A stretch of 64,000 nt of DNA from CAILZL01 sp049840395 (GTDB lineage: Bacteria; Pseudomonadota; Gammaproteobacteria; Steroidobacterales; Steroidobacteraceae), in the NCBI GenBank assembly GCA_049840395.1, contig JASGLD010000005.1, forward strand, positions 1,178,001 through 1,242,000. The letters are read 5' to 3'. This document shows positions 18,094 to 26,802 of this stretch, piece by piece. Both the position numbers and the translations under genes were made by a program. A model generated the notes under the pieces. It was not told where the DNA came from and searched no databases. It saw only the letters and a list, made by a program, of their open reading frames with translations. Position 1 is the stretch's first letter, and every line of letters starts with the position of its first letter.

Positions 18094-19095
18094 ATGCAGG
18101 CATTCGGTGCTGAACTCCTGAAGCCACGCGTTGTGAAGGTGACCCCCACCACACCGCGTCATGCCAAGGTGACGATTGAACCGTTCGAACGTGGATTTGG
18201 CCACACGCTGGGCAACGCCCTGCGTCGTGTGCTGCTGTCGTCCATGCCGGGCGCAGCGATTACGGAAGTGGAAATCGACGGTGTGCTGCACGAGTACACC
18301 AGTGTGGAAGGCGTGCAGGAAGATGTGGTCGACATCCTGCTCAATCTGAAGCAAGTCGCCGTGCGCTTGAATGCGCGCGATGCCGCCGAACTGCGTCTGC
18401 ACAAGAAGGGTCCGGGCCCGGTGACCGCTGGTGATATCCAGCTGGATCATGATGTGGAAATCATCAACCCGAATCTGGTGATTGCCAACCTGACCAAGGC
18501 CGGCGAATTGAGCATGACCTTGAAGATTGAAAAAGGTCGCGGCTATCGTCCGGCTACGCAAGCCAGCGCTGAAGGCGCCAGCAATGCCATTGGTCGTCTG
18601 CAGCTGGATGCGTCTTTCAGTCCTGTGCGTCGCGTTACCTATACCGTGGAAAGCGCGCGTGTGGAACAGCGCACCAACCTCGACAAGCTGATTCTGGACA
18701 TCGAGACCAACGGTACCATCGATCCGGAAGAAGCCATCCGCCGCGCCGGTTCGATCCTCAAGGATCAGCTGTCGGTGTTCGTCGATCTGCAGGGCCAGGA
18801 AGAAGGCGCCAGCAAGACTGCCGAAGAATTGTTCGATCCTATCCTGCTGCGTCCAGTGGACGAGCTGGAGCTCACCGTACGTAGCGCCAACTGCCTCAAG
18901 GCAGAAAACATTCACTACATCGGTGATTTGGTGCAGCGTACCGAAGTGGAACTGCTGCGTACGCCGAACCTGGGCAAGAAGTCGCTTACCGAAATCAAGG
19001 AAGTGCTGGAAAGCCACGGTCTGAGCTTGGGTATGCGTCTGGACAGCTGGCCGCCCGTGAGCCTGCGTCGCGAAGACGAACGCAACATCATTTGA
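18094..19095 (+). CDS. rpoA: RNA polymerase subunit alpha
   Basis: The alpha subunit dimerises to start RNA polymerase assembly, and its C-terminal domain contacts UP elements and activators. The N-terminal domain has ERGFGHTLGNALRRVLLSSMPG and EIDGVLHEYTSVEGVQEDV. The C-terminal domain has RSANCLKAENIHYIGDLVQRTE and GLSLGMRLDSWPP. I start it at ATG 18094 (MQAFGAELLKPR, 333 residues): the TAGGTG at 18081-18086 is well spaced for it but too close for the ATG at 18088. Confidence 0.96.
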   Translation: MQAFGAELLKPRVVKVTPTTPRHAKVTIEPFERGFGHTLGNALRRVLLSSMPGAAITEVEIDGVLHEYTSVEGVQEDVVDILLNLKQVAVRLNARDAAELRLHKKGPGPVTAGDIQLDHDVEIINPNLVIANLTKAGELSMTLKIEKGRGYRPATQASAEGASNAIGRLQLDASFSPVRRVTYTVESARVEQRTNLDKLILDIETNGTIDPEEAIRRAGSILKDQLSVFVDLQGQEEGASKTAEELFDPILLRPVDELELTVRSANCLKAENIHYIGDLVQRTEVELLRTPNLGKKSLTEIKEVLESHGLSLGMRLDSWPPVSLRREDERNII

Positions 19096-19118
19096 TTGAT
19101 TCTCGTTTGATTATTGGG

Positions 19119-19142
19119 ATGACTGCCGAATGCGGCAGTCAT
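19119..19142 (+). other. Hairpin between rpoA and rplQ
   Basis: ATGACTGCCG (19119-19128) and CGGCAGTCAT (19133-19142) form a perfect 10-bp stem with a 4-nt loop, ending 19 nt before the rplQ ATG. No T-run follows, so it is more likely an mRNA-processing or translational-control element than a terminator. Confidence 0.5.
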
Positions 19143-19161
19143 GGATAGCTAGAGTAATAAC

Positions 19162-19659
19162 ATGCGTCACCAACTTTCCGGTCGGCAACTGAGCCGCAAT
19201 GCCCCGCACCGCGCCGCCATGCTGAAGAACATGGCTGCTTCGCTGCTGCAGCACGAAACCATCCGCACCACCGTGCCGAAGGCCAAGGAGCTGCGTCGCG
19301 TGGTTGAACCTCTGATCACGCTCGGCAAGACCGACAGCGCTGCCAATCGTCGCTTGGCGTTCTCCCGCCTGCGTGACGAGAACGTGGTGACCAAGCTGTT
19401 TGAAGACCTCGGTCCTCGCTTCAAGGCACGTGCTGGTGGTTACACCCGCATTCTGAAGATGGATCCTCGTCCCGGTGACTCTGCACCGATGGCGTTGATG
19501 CAGTTGGTGGACAAGCCCGTCGTGGCCGAAGCCCCTGCAGCAGATGCGCCTGCCAAGAAAGCCAAGCGTGCCAAGAAGGCCGATGCCGTTGTTGAGGCCA
19601 GTGCTGAAGCTGCACCGGCCAAGAAGCCACGCGCTCGTAAGAAGCAAGCCGAAGGCTGA
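19162..19659 (+). CDS. rplQ: 50S ribosomal protein L17 with extended C-terminal tail
   Basis: L17 lies near the tunnel exit. The core (MRHQLSGRQLSRNAPHRAAMLKNM...GGYTRILKMDPRPGDSAPMALMQLV, residues 1-115) is standard. It is followed by about 50 residues of Ala/Lys/Pro/Arg low-complexity sequence (PAKKAKRAKKAD, PAKKPRARKKQAEG), bringing the protein to 165 residues against about 127 in E. coli. The tail resembles histone-H1-like KA repeats and is probably disordered and RNA-binding. Last gene of the supercluster. Confidence 0.96.
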   Translation: MRHQLSGRQLSRNAPHRAAMLKNMAASLLQHETIRTTVPKAKELRRVVEPLITLGKTDSAANRRLAFSRLRDENVVTKLFEDLGPRFKARAGGYTRILKMDPRPGDSAPMALMQLVDKPVVAEAPAADAPAKKAKRAKKADAVVEASAEAAPAKKPRARKKQAEG

Positions 19660-19682
19660 TCTTCTTAGCGACTTTGAGTTGT

Positions 19683-19711
19683 AAAAGGCCGGGCAATGCC
19701 CGGCCTTTTTT
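19683..19711 (+). terminator. Rho-independent terminator of the ribosomal supercluster
   Basis: The stem AAAAGGCCGGGC / GCCCGGCCTTTT has an AAT loop and is followed by further T residues. It lies 24 bp after the rplQ stop. The stem is strong and textbook in form. Confidence 0.9.
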
Positions 19712-20018
19712 ATTGCGTTGGATTAATGATCGGCGCATCAACACCATTTGTTTTGCGCAGGTGTTGCGCATGTTTGAATCTTTCTAATGATTGGCGGCGG
19801 TGTATGTGATCTCAAATGTAAAAATTGCATGAAGGTTTTGCTTGTTTCGCATAGAAAATCGCCATTGCCGTGTTGTGTGTAGATTTGTTGTTCAAAACCA
19901 AAATAAAACTTACTAGAATCGCCGCCGCGCGATGTTTGGGGACATCTCTCATTGATGGGTCAACAATGCATCGCCAGTTCTAGAACCTGGTTCAACTCTT
20001 TTATTGGATGATCTACAC
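19712..20018 (+). other. A/T-rich intergenic region with a probable promoter
   Basis: No coding sequence is apparent. TAGAAT at 19914-19919, with TTCAAA at 19891-19896 (17-bp spacing), gives a plausible sigma-70-type promoter for the lipoprotein gene that follows. The leader is about 95 nt. Confidence 0.45.
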
Positions 20019-20231
20019 ATGAACACCAAGCTCGTTGTCAGCGCCCTGGTTGCCGCTCTCGCCCTGTCTGCCTGCGCTAAGGAAGAAGCTGCTCCTGCTC
20101 CTGAAGCCGCTCCTGCTGCTGCTCCTGCCGAAGCGCCTGCTGCTCCTGCTGAAGCCGCTCCAGCTCCTGCTGAAGCCGCTCCTGCCGCTGAAGCCGCTCC
20201 TGCTGCTCCTGCCGAAGGCGCTGCCAAGTAA
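20019..20231 (+). CDS. Small Ala/Pro/Glu-rich lipoprotein
   Basis: This is a 70-residue protein that starts MNTKLVVSALVAALALSACAKEE. The hydrophobic segment ends in the lipobox LSAC, so C19 would be the lipidated cysteine after signal-peptidase II cleavage. The rest is almost only A, P and E in loosely repeated APAEAAPA units. Such sequences act as flexible linkers or periplasmic spacers; no enzymatic domain is present. It is monocistronic, between two terminators. The function is unknown. Confidence 0.75.
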   Translation: MNTKLVVSALVAALALSACAKEEAAPAPEAAPAAAPAEAPAAPAEAAPAPAEAAPAAEAAPAAPAEGAAK

Positions 20232-20280
20232 TCGAACTGCCTAGCAGTTTGATTCGTCGATACTTGTTATCAATATAAGA

Positions 20281-20318
20281 GGGCGGATGAGCGCAAGTTC
20301 ATCCGCCCTTTTGATTTT
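20281..20318 (+). terminator. Rho-independent terminator after the lipoprotein gene
   Basis: GGGCGGATGA (20281-20290) and TCATCCGCCC (20299-20308) form a perfect stem with an 8-nt loop, followed by TTTTGATTTTT. Confidence 0.88.
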
Positions 20319-20350
20319 TGGCTTGGTCAGTTGTCGGAAGGAATACCATC

Positions 20351-20887
20351 GTGCCAGTTAGTTTGCGTGATGCCCGTCATTTCGCCGAAGGCAGACGTTG
20401 GATAGAAGGCGTCTTTCCCGAGTATCTGGATTCGCTAGTAGCTGTGTCCATGAATACGGGGATCTTTCCCGTGCGTGGCGATTTCGGTGATCGTGAGCCG
20501 GATATGTTGGCGCGCTGGTTCGGTGACGACAGTTCGTATCCGCTGGTTATCCTCAAGAACGACAAGTTCGTCGGCTTTGCCGTGGTCAGCAAGCCGTCAC
20601 CGTTGCAACGTGGGCAGATCGATTTCCGCATGGCTGAGTTTTTTGTCACAGCCAATCAACGTCGATTGGGCGTCGGCCGTGAAGCTGTTCAATTGATCTT
20701 CAGTCGTTTCGCCGGTCGCTGGGAAGTGACCGAGAATCAATCTAATAAAAATGCCATTGCCTTCTGGCGCGCCGTGGTTCGTGAATATTCATCCGGCCAG
20801 TATCGTGAGCGTCTGGAGAATGGCGAAGTGAAGCAGTACTTCGATTCCAAGCTGGCGCGTGGTAGTGGCGGGCATCAATCGCCTTGA
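20351..20887 (+). CDS. GNAT-family acetyltransferase
   Basis: The protein of 178 residues has the GNAT fold: LVILKNDKFVGFAVV (strand beta4 region), AEFFVTANQRRLGVGREAVQLIF (acetyl-CoA-binding Q/RxxGxG loop, here RRLGVG) and the later NKNAIAFWRAV motif. The acceptor is unknown. I choose the GTG at 20351 because GGAAGGA lies 8 nt upstream. Longer readings would start inside the preceding terminator. The nearest named relatives would be general 'predicted acetyltransferase' proteins, so no symbol is assigned. Confidence 0.75.
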   Translation: MPVSLRDARHFAEGRRWIEGVFPEYLDSLVAVSMNTGIFPVRGDFGDREPDMLARWFGDDSSYPLVILKNDKFVGFAVVSKPSPLQRGQIDFRMAEFFVTANQRRLGVGREAVQLIFSRFAGRWEVTENQSNKNAIAFWRAVVREYSSGQYRERLENGEVKQYFDSKLARGSGGHQSP

Positions 20888-20971
20888 GCCGGTTGCGCCA
20901 TGTCGGCACAGCAATTCAGTCCAGGCTCAATTACTGAATAAATAACTCAATAATTTGATGGATCTATTCGC

Positions 20972-21955
20972 ATGGAATCGGAAAGCGCAGCCAAAGAAAC
21001 ATTAGGGCAGTGGACTTGGCAATGGACCGTGATCGGCGCGCTATATGGCGTCGTTGTTCGACTGCTGTTCGGGATCATTCCACGTTCGTTTGGAAGCCCC
21101 ATGTCGGTGGCATTCCTTGTTGCTACGCCTATTGTGGTGGGGGCCATCTCAATATACGGACGACGTTCACTAGACATTTCCATCAGCTCGATGATTTTTC
21201 GTCCGTGGATTGCAATTGCCTGCATGCTGCTTGGATGTTTTGTTTCGTTGCTCGAAGGCTCCATTTGTCTTTTTATAATGGCACCGCTGTTTCTAGTTGG
21301 CGGCAGTATTGGTGGGCTTGCAATGGGGTTGCTGCTGCGACTTGTGCGGCCAACTACGACTCATATTAGCGTGTTCGCCTTGCTGCCGGCGTTAGTCTTG
21401 CTGGGTGAACAAAAATTGCCACTGCACAATGAGAATCAGGAAATCCGGCAAACAATAGAAATCAACGCACCACCGCCCATCATCTGGAGTCAGATACTGA
21501 ATGCCCGCAATATAAAAGCTGAGGAACTGCCGCTGAACGTCGCTCATTTGATAGGCGTTCCGAAACCCCTAGAAGGCATCAATATCGAAACTACTGGCGG
21601 TGAAGTTCGCTTCTCCAAATGGGAGCGCGGCGTCAATTTTCGCGGCGTGGTGACGGCCAGAGTGGAGAGCCAGTCGATTACGTGGCGCTATTCGTTCGAC
21701 GCGCACTCATTCCCGCCGGGTTCAATGGATGAGCATGTGGAAATCGGTGGTCGATACTTCGATCTTAAGGACACGACATTCAACTTGCGTCCTGCCGAAG
21801 GCGGCAAGACGCAGCTCGAAATTGTCGCGCACTATCGGATAACGTCCAGCATCAATGCCTACGCTGTTCCGATGGCTGACTATCTGGGACAGAGTTTTAT
21901 CAATGCGATATTGACTCTATACAAGCACCGAAGCGAGCGTGCAGGCGCAGTTTAG
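20972..21955 (+). CDS. Membrane protein with C-terminal SRPBCC-like domain
   Basis: This is a 327-residue protein. Residues about 15-135 hold four or so hydrophobic segments, including WTVIGALYGVVVRLLFGI, PMSVAFLVATPIVVGAISIYG and PWIAIACMLLGCFVSLLEG. Residues about 150-320 read like an SRPBCC / polyketide-cyclase domain: RQTIEINAPPPIIWSQILN, VRFSKWERGVNFRGVVTARVE and LEIVAHYRITSSINAYAVPMADYLGQSF. SRPBCC domains bind hydrophobic ligands in a deep pocket. Fusion to a membrane anchor suggests lipid-like ligand handling, but the role is unknown. It converges on uvrA with only 9 bp between the stop codons and no obvious terminator. Confidence 0.65.
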   Translation: MESESAAKETLGQWTWQWTVIGALYGVVVRLLFGIIPRSFGSPMSVAFLVATPIVVGAISIYGRRSLDISISSMIFRPWIAIACMLLGCFVSLLEGSICLFIMAPLFLVGGSIGGLAMGLLLRLVRPTTTHISVFALLPALVLLGEQKLPLHNENQEIRQTIEINAPPPIIWSQILNARNIKAEELPLNVAHLIGVPKPLEGINIETTGGEVRFSKWERGVNFRGVVTARVESQSITWRYSFDAHSFPPGSMDEHVEIGGRYFDLKDTTFNLRPAEGGKTQLEIVAHYRITSSINAYAVPMADYLGQSFINAILTLYKHRSERAGAV

Positions 21956-21964
21956 AAAATCAGA

Positions 21965-24823
21965 TTACCTGGTTTTCTTCAGTTGCTTCGCACGCGCCAA
22001 CACCGGTGCCAAGTAATGGCCGGTATGCGAGTTCTTCAGCTTGGCAATCTGCTCCGGCGTACCGCAGGCGATAATTTCACCGCCACCACTGCCGCCCTCC
22101 GGACCCAGATCGATGATCCAGTCGGCGGTCTTGATGACATCCAGATTGTGTTCGATCACCACCACCGTATTGCCTTCATCGCGCAGGCGATGCAGCACTT
22201 TTAACAACTGTTCGATGTCGTGGAAGTGCAGGCCAGTGGTGGGTTCGTCGAGAATGTAGATCGTGCGGCCAGTGGAACGTTTGGAGAGTTCCTTGGCCAG
22301 CTTCACGCGCTGCGCTTCGCCACCGGATAGCGTGGTGGCGTTCTGTCCCAGGCGCACGTAGGACAGGCCTACGTCCATTAGCGTCTGCAGTTTGCTGGCG
22401 ATGCTCGGTACCGCGCTGAAGAACGTCAGGGCATCTTCCACCGTCATATCCAGTACTTCGTGGATGCTCTTGCCCTTGTAGTGAATGTCCAGCGTCTCGC
22501 GGTTATAGCGCTTGCCCTTACATACATCGCAGGGCACGTACATATCGGGCAGGAAGTGCATCTCCACCTTGATGACGCCATCACCTTCGCAGGCTTCGCA
22601 ACGACCGCCTTTCACATTGAAGCTGAAGCGGCCCATTTCGTAGCCGCGCGAGCGCGCTTCGGAAGTCTGCGCATAGATTTCGCGAATCGGCGTGAATACG
22701 CCGGTATAGGTTGCCGGATTGGAACGTGGCGTGCGGCCGATGGGGCTTTGGTCGATATCGACAATGCGGTCGATGTGCTCCAGACCTTGGATGTCATCGC
22801 AGGGCGCCGCATCGACGCTGCTGTCGTTGAGTTGACGCGCCAGGTGCTGCAACAGCGTATCGTTCACTAGCGTCGACTTGCCCGAGCCGGACACGCCGGT
22901 GACGCAGGTCATCACGCCAATCGGGAAGTCCACCGTCACGCCGCGCAGATTGTTGCCGGTGGCATTTACCACGCGCAAGTGACGATCTTTCTGTACCGGC
23001 GTGCGCAATGCCGGCACGGCAATCGAGCGCTTGCCGGACAGATATTGACCCGTTATCGAGTTGGGGTCGTTGACGATGTGTTTAGGCGTGCCCTGCGAAA
23101 TGATTTCGCCGCCATGCACGCCGGCGCCGGGGCCGAGATCAACCACATGATCGGCATGCAGAATCGCATCCTCATCGTGTTCGACCACGATGACGGTGTT
23201 GCCCAGGTTGCGCAGATGGATCAATGTCTTCAGCAGGCGATCGTTATCGCGTTGATGCAGACCGATGGAAGGCTCATCGAGAATGTACATCACGCCGACC
23301 AGGCCCGAACCGATCTGGCTGGCCAGGCGAATGCGTTGCGCTTCGCCGCCGGAGAGTGTTTCGGCGCTGCGATCCAGCGTCAGATATTCCAGACCCACGT
23401 TGTTCAAGAAGCGCAGACGGTCGGCAATTTCCTTGCGGATCTTGCTGGCGATTTCGCCGCGCCAGCCGGGCAGGTTCAGCGCATCGAAGAAGGCCAGCGC
23501 CTTGGCGACACTCATGGAAGTGATTTGCGGCACGGCGTGATTCGACACAAACACATTGGAAGCTGCGCGATTCAAACGCGTGCCATTGCATTCAGTGCAA
23601 GGACGAGTACTCAAGTACTTGCGTAGTTCTTCGCGCACCGCCATGGATTCGGTTTCGCGGTAACGACGTTCCATGTTGGGCAGGATGCCTTCCCACTGAT
23701 GGGTTTTACGCGTCAGTCCACCCTTGGCATCGACGTAGCGAAACTCCACTTTATCGGTGCTGCCGTTCAGCAGCATCTTCTTCACGCTGGCCGGTAGCGA
23801 TTTGTAAGTTGCTTCCACATCGAACTTGAAATGCTTGGCCAGCGATTGAATCAACTGGAAGTAATAACCATTGCGACGATCCCAGCCGCGCACTGCGCCG
23901 CCGGCCAGCGATAATTCGGGGTGATGCACGATGCGTGCAGGATCGAAGAATTCCTGTACGCCCAGGCCATCGCAGGATGGGCAGGCACCCGAGGGGTTGT
24001 TGAATGAGAACAGACGCGGTTCGAGTTCGGCCAGCGAGTAGCCGCACTCGGGACAGGCGAAACGATTGGAAAACACCCATTCCTGTGGCGTCTTCTTGCT
24101 GCCTTCGTCCAACAGCTGGACCACGCGTGCGCTACCGTCAGCAAGGCGTAACGCAGTCTCGAAGGATTCGGCCAGTCGTTGTGCCAGATCGGCACGCACT
24201 TTGAAGCGATCCACCACGGCTTCGACCGTATGCTTCTTTTTCGGATCGAGTTTGGGTAAGGCATCCAATTCGTACACGCGGTTATCGACGCGTGCGCGTA
24301 CAAAGCCCTGCGCCTTGAGTTCATCGAATATCTGCTGATGTTCGCCCTTGCGCTCCTGGATCATCGGCGCCAGCAACAGCAGCGCCGTGCCTTCGGGCTG
24401 CTGTAACACCTGATCCACCATTTGACTCACGGTCTGAGCGGTGAGATCAATGTGATGGTCGGGGCAGCGCGGCGTACCGGCGCGTGCATACAGCAGACGC
24501 AGGTAGTCATAAATTTCCGTAACCGTGCCCACCGTGGAGCGCGGGTTGTGCGAAGTGGATTTCTGTTCGATGGCGATCGCCGGGGACAGACCTTCGATGG
24601 TGTCCACATCTGGCTTCTCCATCATCGACAGAAACTGTCGCGCATAGGCCGACAGCGATTCCACATAGCGACGCTGGCCTTCGGCGTAGATGGTGTCGAA
24701 GGCCAATGACGACTTGCCCGAACCGGACAAGCCGGTCAGCACGATCAATTTGTCGCGCGGCAGGTCGAGGTCGATATTGCGAAGGTTGTGGGTGCGCGCA
24801 CCCCGGATGCGAATCTCGGACAT
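21965..24823 (-). CDS. uvrA: Excinuclease ABC subunit A
   Basis: UvrA is the damage-sensing ATPase of nucleotide excision repair. The start MSEIRIRGARTHNLRNIDLDL gives 952 residues, a full-length protein. Walker A motifs are GLSGSGKS (residues 31-38) and GVSGSGKST in the second ABC half. Both signature regions (TLSGGEAQRI and TLSGGEAQRVKLAKELS) are intact, as are zinc-finger CxxC pairs (CPECGYSLAELEP, CPSCDGLG, CEACEGDG, CDVCKGKR). Upstream in-frame codons before this ATG do not resemble UvrA. The gene diverges from the MFS gene, an arrangement shared with uvrA-ssb regions in other gammaproteobacteria. Confidence 0.97.
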   Translation of the reverse strand: MSEIRIRGARTHNLRNIDLDLPRDKLIVLTGLSGSGKSSLAFDTIYAEGQRRYVESLSAYARQFLSMMEKPDVDTIEGLSPAIAIEQKSTSHNPRSTVGTVTEIYDYLRLLYARAGTPRCPDHHIDLTAQTVSQMVDQVLQQPEGTALLLLAPMIQERKGEHQQIFDELKAQGFVRARVDNRVYELDALPKLDPKKKHTVEAVVDRFKVRADLAQRLAESFETALRLADGSARVVQLLDEGSKKTPQEWVFSNRFACPECGYSLAELEPRLFSFNNPSGACPSCDGLGVQEFFDPARIVHHPELSLAGGAVRGWDRRNGYYFQLIQSLAKHFKFDVEATYKSLPASVKKMLLNGSTDKVEFRYVDAKGGLTRKTHQWEGILPNMERRYRETESMAVREELRKYLSTRPCTECNGTRLNRAASNVFVSNHAVPQITSMSVAKALAFFDALNLPGWRGEIASKIRKEIADRLRFLNNVGLEYLTLDRSAETLSGGEAQRIRLASQIGSGLVGVMYILDEPSIGLHQRDNDRLLKTLIHLRNLGNTVIVVEHDEDAILHADHVVDLGPGAGVHGGEIISQGTPKHIVNDPNSITGQYLSGKRSIAVPALRTPVQKDRHLRVVNATGNNLRGVTVDFPIGVMTCVTGVSGSGKSTLVNDTLLQHLARQLNDSSVDAAPCDDIQGLEHIDRIVDIDQSPIGRTPRSNPATYTGVFTPIREIYAQTSEARSRGYEMGRFSFNVKGGRCEACEGDGVIKVEMHFLPDMYVPCDVCKGKRYNRETLDIHYKGKSIHEVLDMTVEDALTFFSAVPSIASKLQTLMDVGLSYVRLGQNATTLSGGEAQRVKLAKELSKRSTGRTIYILDEPTTGLHFHDIEQLLKVLHRLRDEGNTVVVIEHNLDVIKTADWIIDLGPEGGSGGGEIIACGTPEQIAKLKNSHTGHYLAPVLARAKQLKKTR

Positions 24824-24895
24824 GTAGGAATGGCGGCTCTTGCGGGAGTGGAAGATGGCGCGGTGGCGGAGGCCTTTTGCGCGACCGAGCTTGGT

Positions 24896-24925
24896 ACTAT
24901 ACGCAGCTGTCGCTTTGAGAGGCAA
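24896..24925 (-). promoter_or_regulatory. Predicted uvrA promoter
   Basis: On the minus strand TTGCCT (24925-24920) and TATAGT (24901-24896) are spaced 18 bp, about 75 bp before the uvrA ATG. I looked for a LexA-type CTGT-N8-ACAG box around it and did not find one. Confidence 0.5.
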
Positions 24926-25029
24926 AGGCCATTCGTACTCCAGCAGAAAAACTGTCACCAGCCGACCGTACGCCGGGCCAGACAGCGGGCAAGGCAGCGG
25001 GCGCGACCGCCAAAGTCAGTCTGACTGCG

Positions 25030-26211
25030 TTGGAGCGGCGCATTGTCGCGGCGCTGGCCGGCATCTACGCCACGCGCATGCTGGGTCTGTTTCTGCTGCT
25101 GCCGGTGCTGGCTATTTATGCATCGCAGCTACCGGATGCCAATTCCCGTCTAATCGGTTTGGCGATGGGCGCCTATGGCCTGACCCAGGCCCTACTACAG
25201 ATTCCTTTCGGTCGTTGGTCGGATCGTTACGGTCGGCGTCCAGTGATCGCTATTGGCCTGCTGCTATTCCTGGTGGGCTCGATTGTCGGCGCACTGGCGC
25301 ATTCCCTATGGATGATTGTGCTGGCGCGCGCCTTACAGGGCGCCGGCGCCATGTCGGCAGCGGTGACGGCGCTATTGGCGGATTTCACCCGTGAAACGGT
25401 GCGCACTCGCGCCATGGCCTTCATCGGCATCAGCATTGGCGCGTCGTTTGTTATTTCGCTGATCACTGCGCCGGTGCTCGAGGCACTGGTAGGCGTGCCG
25501 GGTATTTTCTGGGTAATGGCTCTGCTGGCGATCCTCGGTCTGGCATTGCTCAGATTCGCAGTGCCGGCGCGCGGTGAACAGGTCATCGATCCTGCGGCCG
25601 CGCGCATTCCCACGCTGCGGGTGGCGGCCCTGCCGGCTCTACGCAGTTACTTCGTGGGCGTGTTTGCGCTGCACTTTATTCTCACCGCGACCTTTCTGTC
25701 CGTGCCGCTGGTGCTGCTCAATCAATTGGGCATCTCCGAAGCGCAGCATTGGAAGATCTATTTGAGCGTGTTTCTCGCTTCTTTCCTGGGTACCGTGCCG
25801 TTGATTCTGGCGGCGGAACGGGTGGCTCAGCCGCAGCGTATCGTCGCCGTGGGCGTGCTGGTGGGCGCCTTGGCGCAAGCGGCACTGGCGCTGTATTTCA
25901 CCCATGCCTGGCCGGTGTTTATCGCGTTCACCCTGTTTTTCGCGGTGTTCAATTTTCTGGAAGCGCGGTTGCCGGCAGGCCTGTCTAAAGCGGCGCCCGC
26001 TGCGGATCGCGGCGCGGCCATGGGCGTGTTCGCCACCTGCCAGTTTCTGGGGGCGGCGGCCGGCGGAGTGCTGGGCGGGCAATTGCTGGCGCGGTTCGGC
26101 GTGGCCGGTGTGTTCTGGGGCAGTGCGCTGGTGGCGTTGATCTGGGCCGTGGTGGCTGCCGCCGCGCCGGCAGAGAATTTGTCTGTCGACACCTCAGAAA
26201 CTCAGCTTTGA
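25030..26211 (+). CDS. MFS transporter
   Basis: This is a 12-helix major facilitator protein of about 393 residues. YATRMLGLFLLLPVLAIYASQLPDA marks TM1 and the first loop. The loop 2-3 signature is GRWSDRYGRRP, and the two six-helix halves are complete. It belongs to the MFS group commonly found between uvrA and ssb; the substrate is unknown, with drug-efflux-like (DHA1) similarity by motif. The start is uncertain: TTG at 25030 has no Shine-Dalgarno, while the frame stays open back to 24919 without an ATG, GTG or TTG. A GAGAGG stands 8 nt before an in-frame ATT at 24931. Confidence 0.85.
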   Translation: MERRIVAALAGIYATRMLGLFLLLPVLAIYASQLPDANSRLIGLAMGAYGLTQALLQIPFGRWSDRYGRRPVIAIGLLLFLVGSIVGALAHSLWMIVLARALQGAGAMSAAVTALLADFTRETVRTRAMAFIGISIGASFVISLITAPVLEALVGVPGIFWVMALLAILGLALLRFAVPARGEQVIDPAAARIPTLRVAALPALRSYFVGVFALHFILTATFLSVPLVLLNQLGISEAQHWKIYLSVFLASFLGTVPLILAAERVAQPQRIVAVGVLVGALAQAALALYFTHAWPVFIAFTLFFAVFNFLEARLPAGLSKAAPAADRGAAMGVFATCQFLGAAAGGVLGGQLLARFGVAGVFWGSALVALIWAVVAAAAPAENLSVDTSETQL

Positions 26212-26234
26212 ACCCGGCTCGCCTGGCTTACAAT
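26208..26234 (+). promoter_or_regulatory. Possible ssb promoter
   Basis: TTGAAC (26208-26213) and TACAAT (26229-26234) are spaced by 15 bp, shorter than ideal. It overlaps the 3' end of the MFS gene, about 40 bp before ssb. Confidence 0.4.
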
Positions 26235-26274
26235 TCTCAATTAATTTTTCGGCTAACGCTTTACGGAGCACTCC

Positions 26275-26748
26275 ATGGCACGCGGCATTAACAAAGTCAT
26301 TCTGGTTGGCAATATCGGCAAGGACCCGGAGACCCGCTACATGCCCAACGGCAAGGCGGTAACCAATTTCAGCGTGGCCACATCCGAAGGCTGGACCGAC
26401 AAACAATCGGGCGATAAGCAGGAACGCACCGAATGGCACAACGTGGTGCTGTTCGAGAAGCTGGCCGAGATCGCCGCCGAGTATCTGCGCAAGGGTTCGC
26501 AGGTGTACATCGAAGGCAGCCTGCGCACGCGCAAGTGGCAGGACAAAGAAGGCAAGGATCGTTACACCACTGAGATCGTCGGTCGCGACATGCAGATGCT
26601 CGGTGGCCGCGGTGGCGCCGGTGGTGGTGGCGGTGACTATGCAAGTGGTGGTGCAAGCAGTGGCGGTGCATCGCGCGGCGCATCAGAGCGTGCTTCGACT
26701 CCGCCGCCTGCCGACGAAGGCGAGTTCGACGACGACATCCCTTTCTAA
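26275..26748 (+). CDS. ssb: Single-stranded DNA-binding protein
   Basis: SSB coats single-stranded DNA and recruits repair and replication proteins. The OB domain (residues 1-110) starts MARGINKVILVGNIGKDPETRYMPNGKAVTNFSVATSE. A Gly/Ser-rich linker follows (about 113-145), and the protein ends in the acidic tip EFDDDIPF, the docking peptide for partner proteins. The 157-residue length is typical. A GGAG Shine-Dalgarno precedes the ATG. Confidence 0.97.
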   Translation: MARGINKVILVGNIGKDPETRYMPNGKAVTNFSVATSEGWTDKQSGDKQERTEWHNVVLFEKLAEIAAEYLRKGSQVYIEGSLRTRKWQDKEGKDRYTTEIVGRDMQMLGGRGGAGGGGGDYASGGASSGGASRGASERASTPPPADEGEFDDDIPF

Positions 26749-26771
26749 GCTTGTCCAGTCTGTGTTTATCG

Positions 26772-26802
26772 AACCCCGGATACACAATATCCGGGGTTTT
26801 TT
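26772..26802 (+). terminator. Rho-independent terminator after ssb
   Basis: AACCCCGGATA (26772-26782) and TATCCGGGGTT (26788-26798) form an 11-bp stem with a 5-nt loop, followed by a T-run. Confidence 0.9.

Noticed and set aside
17989..19017. A 342-residue minus-strand open frame opposite rpoA
   Set aside because: Antisense shadow of rpoA with no ribosome-binding site and unnatural composition.
22979..23626. A 215-residue plus-strand open frame inside uvrA
   Set aside because: Shadow of uvrA. The uvrA reading is continuous with all motifs.
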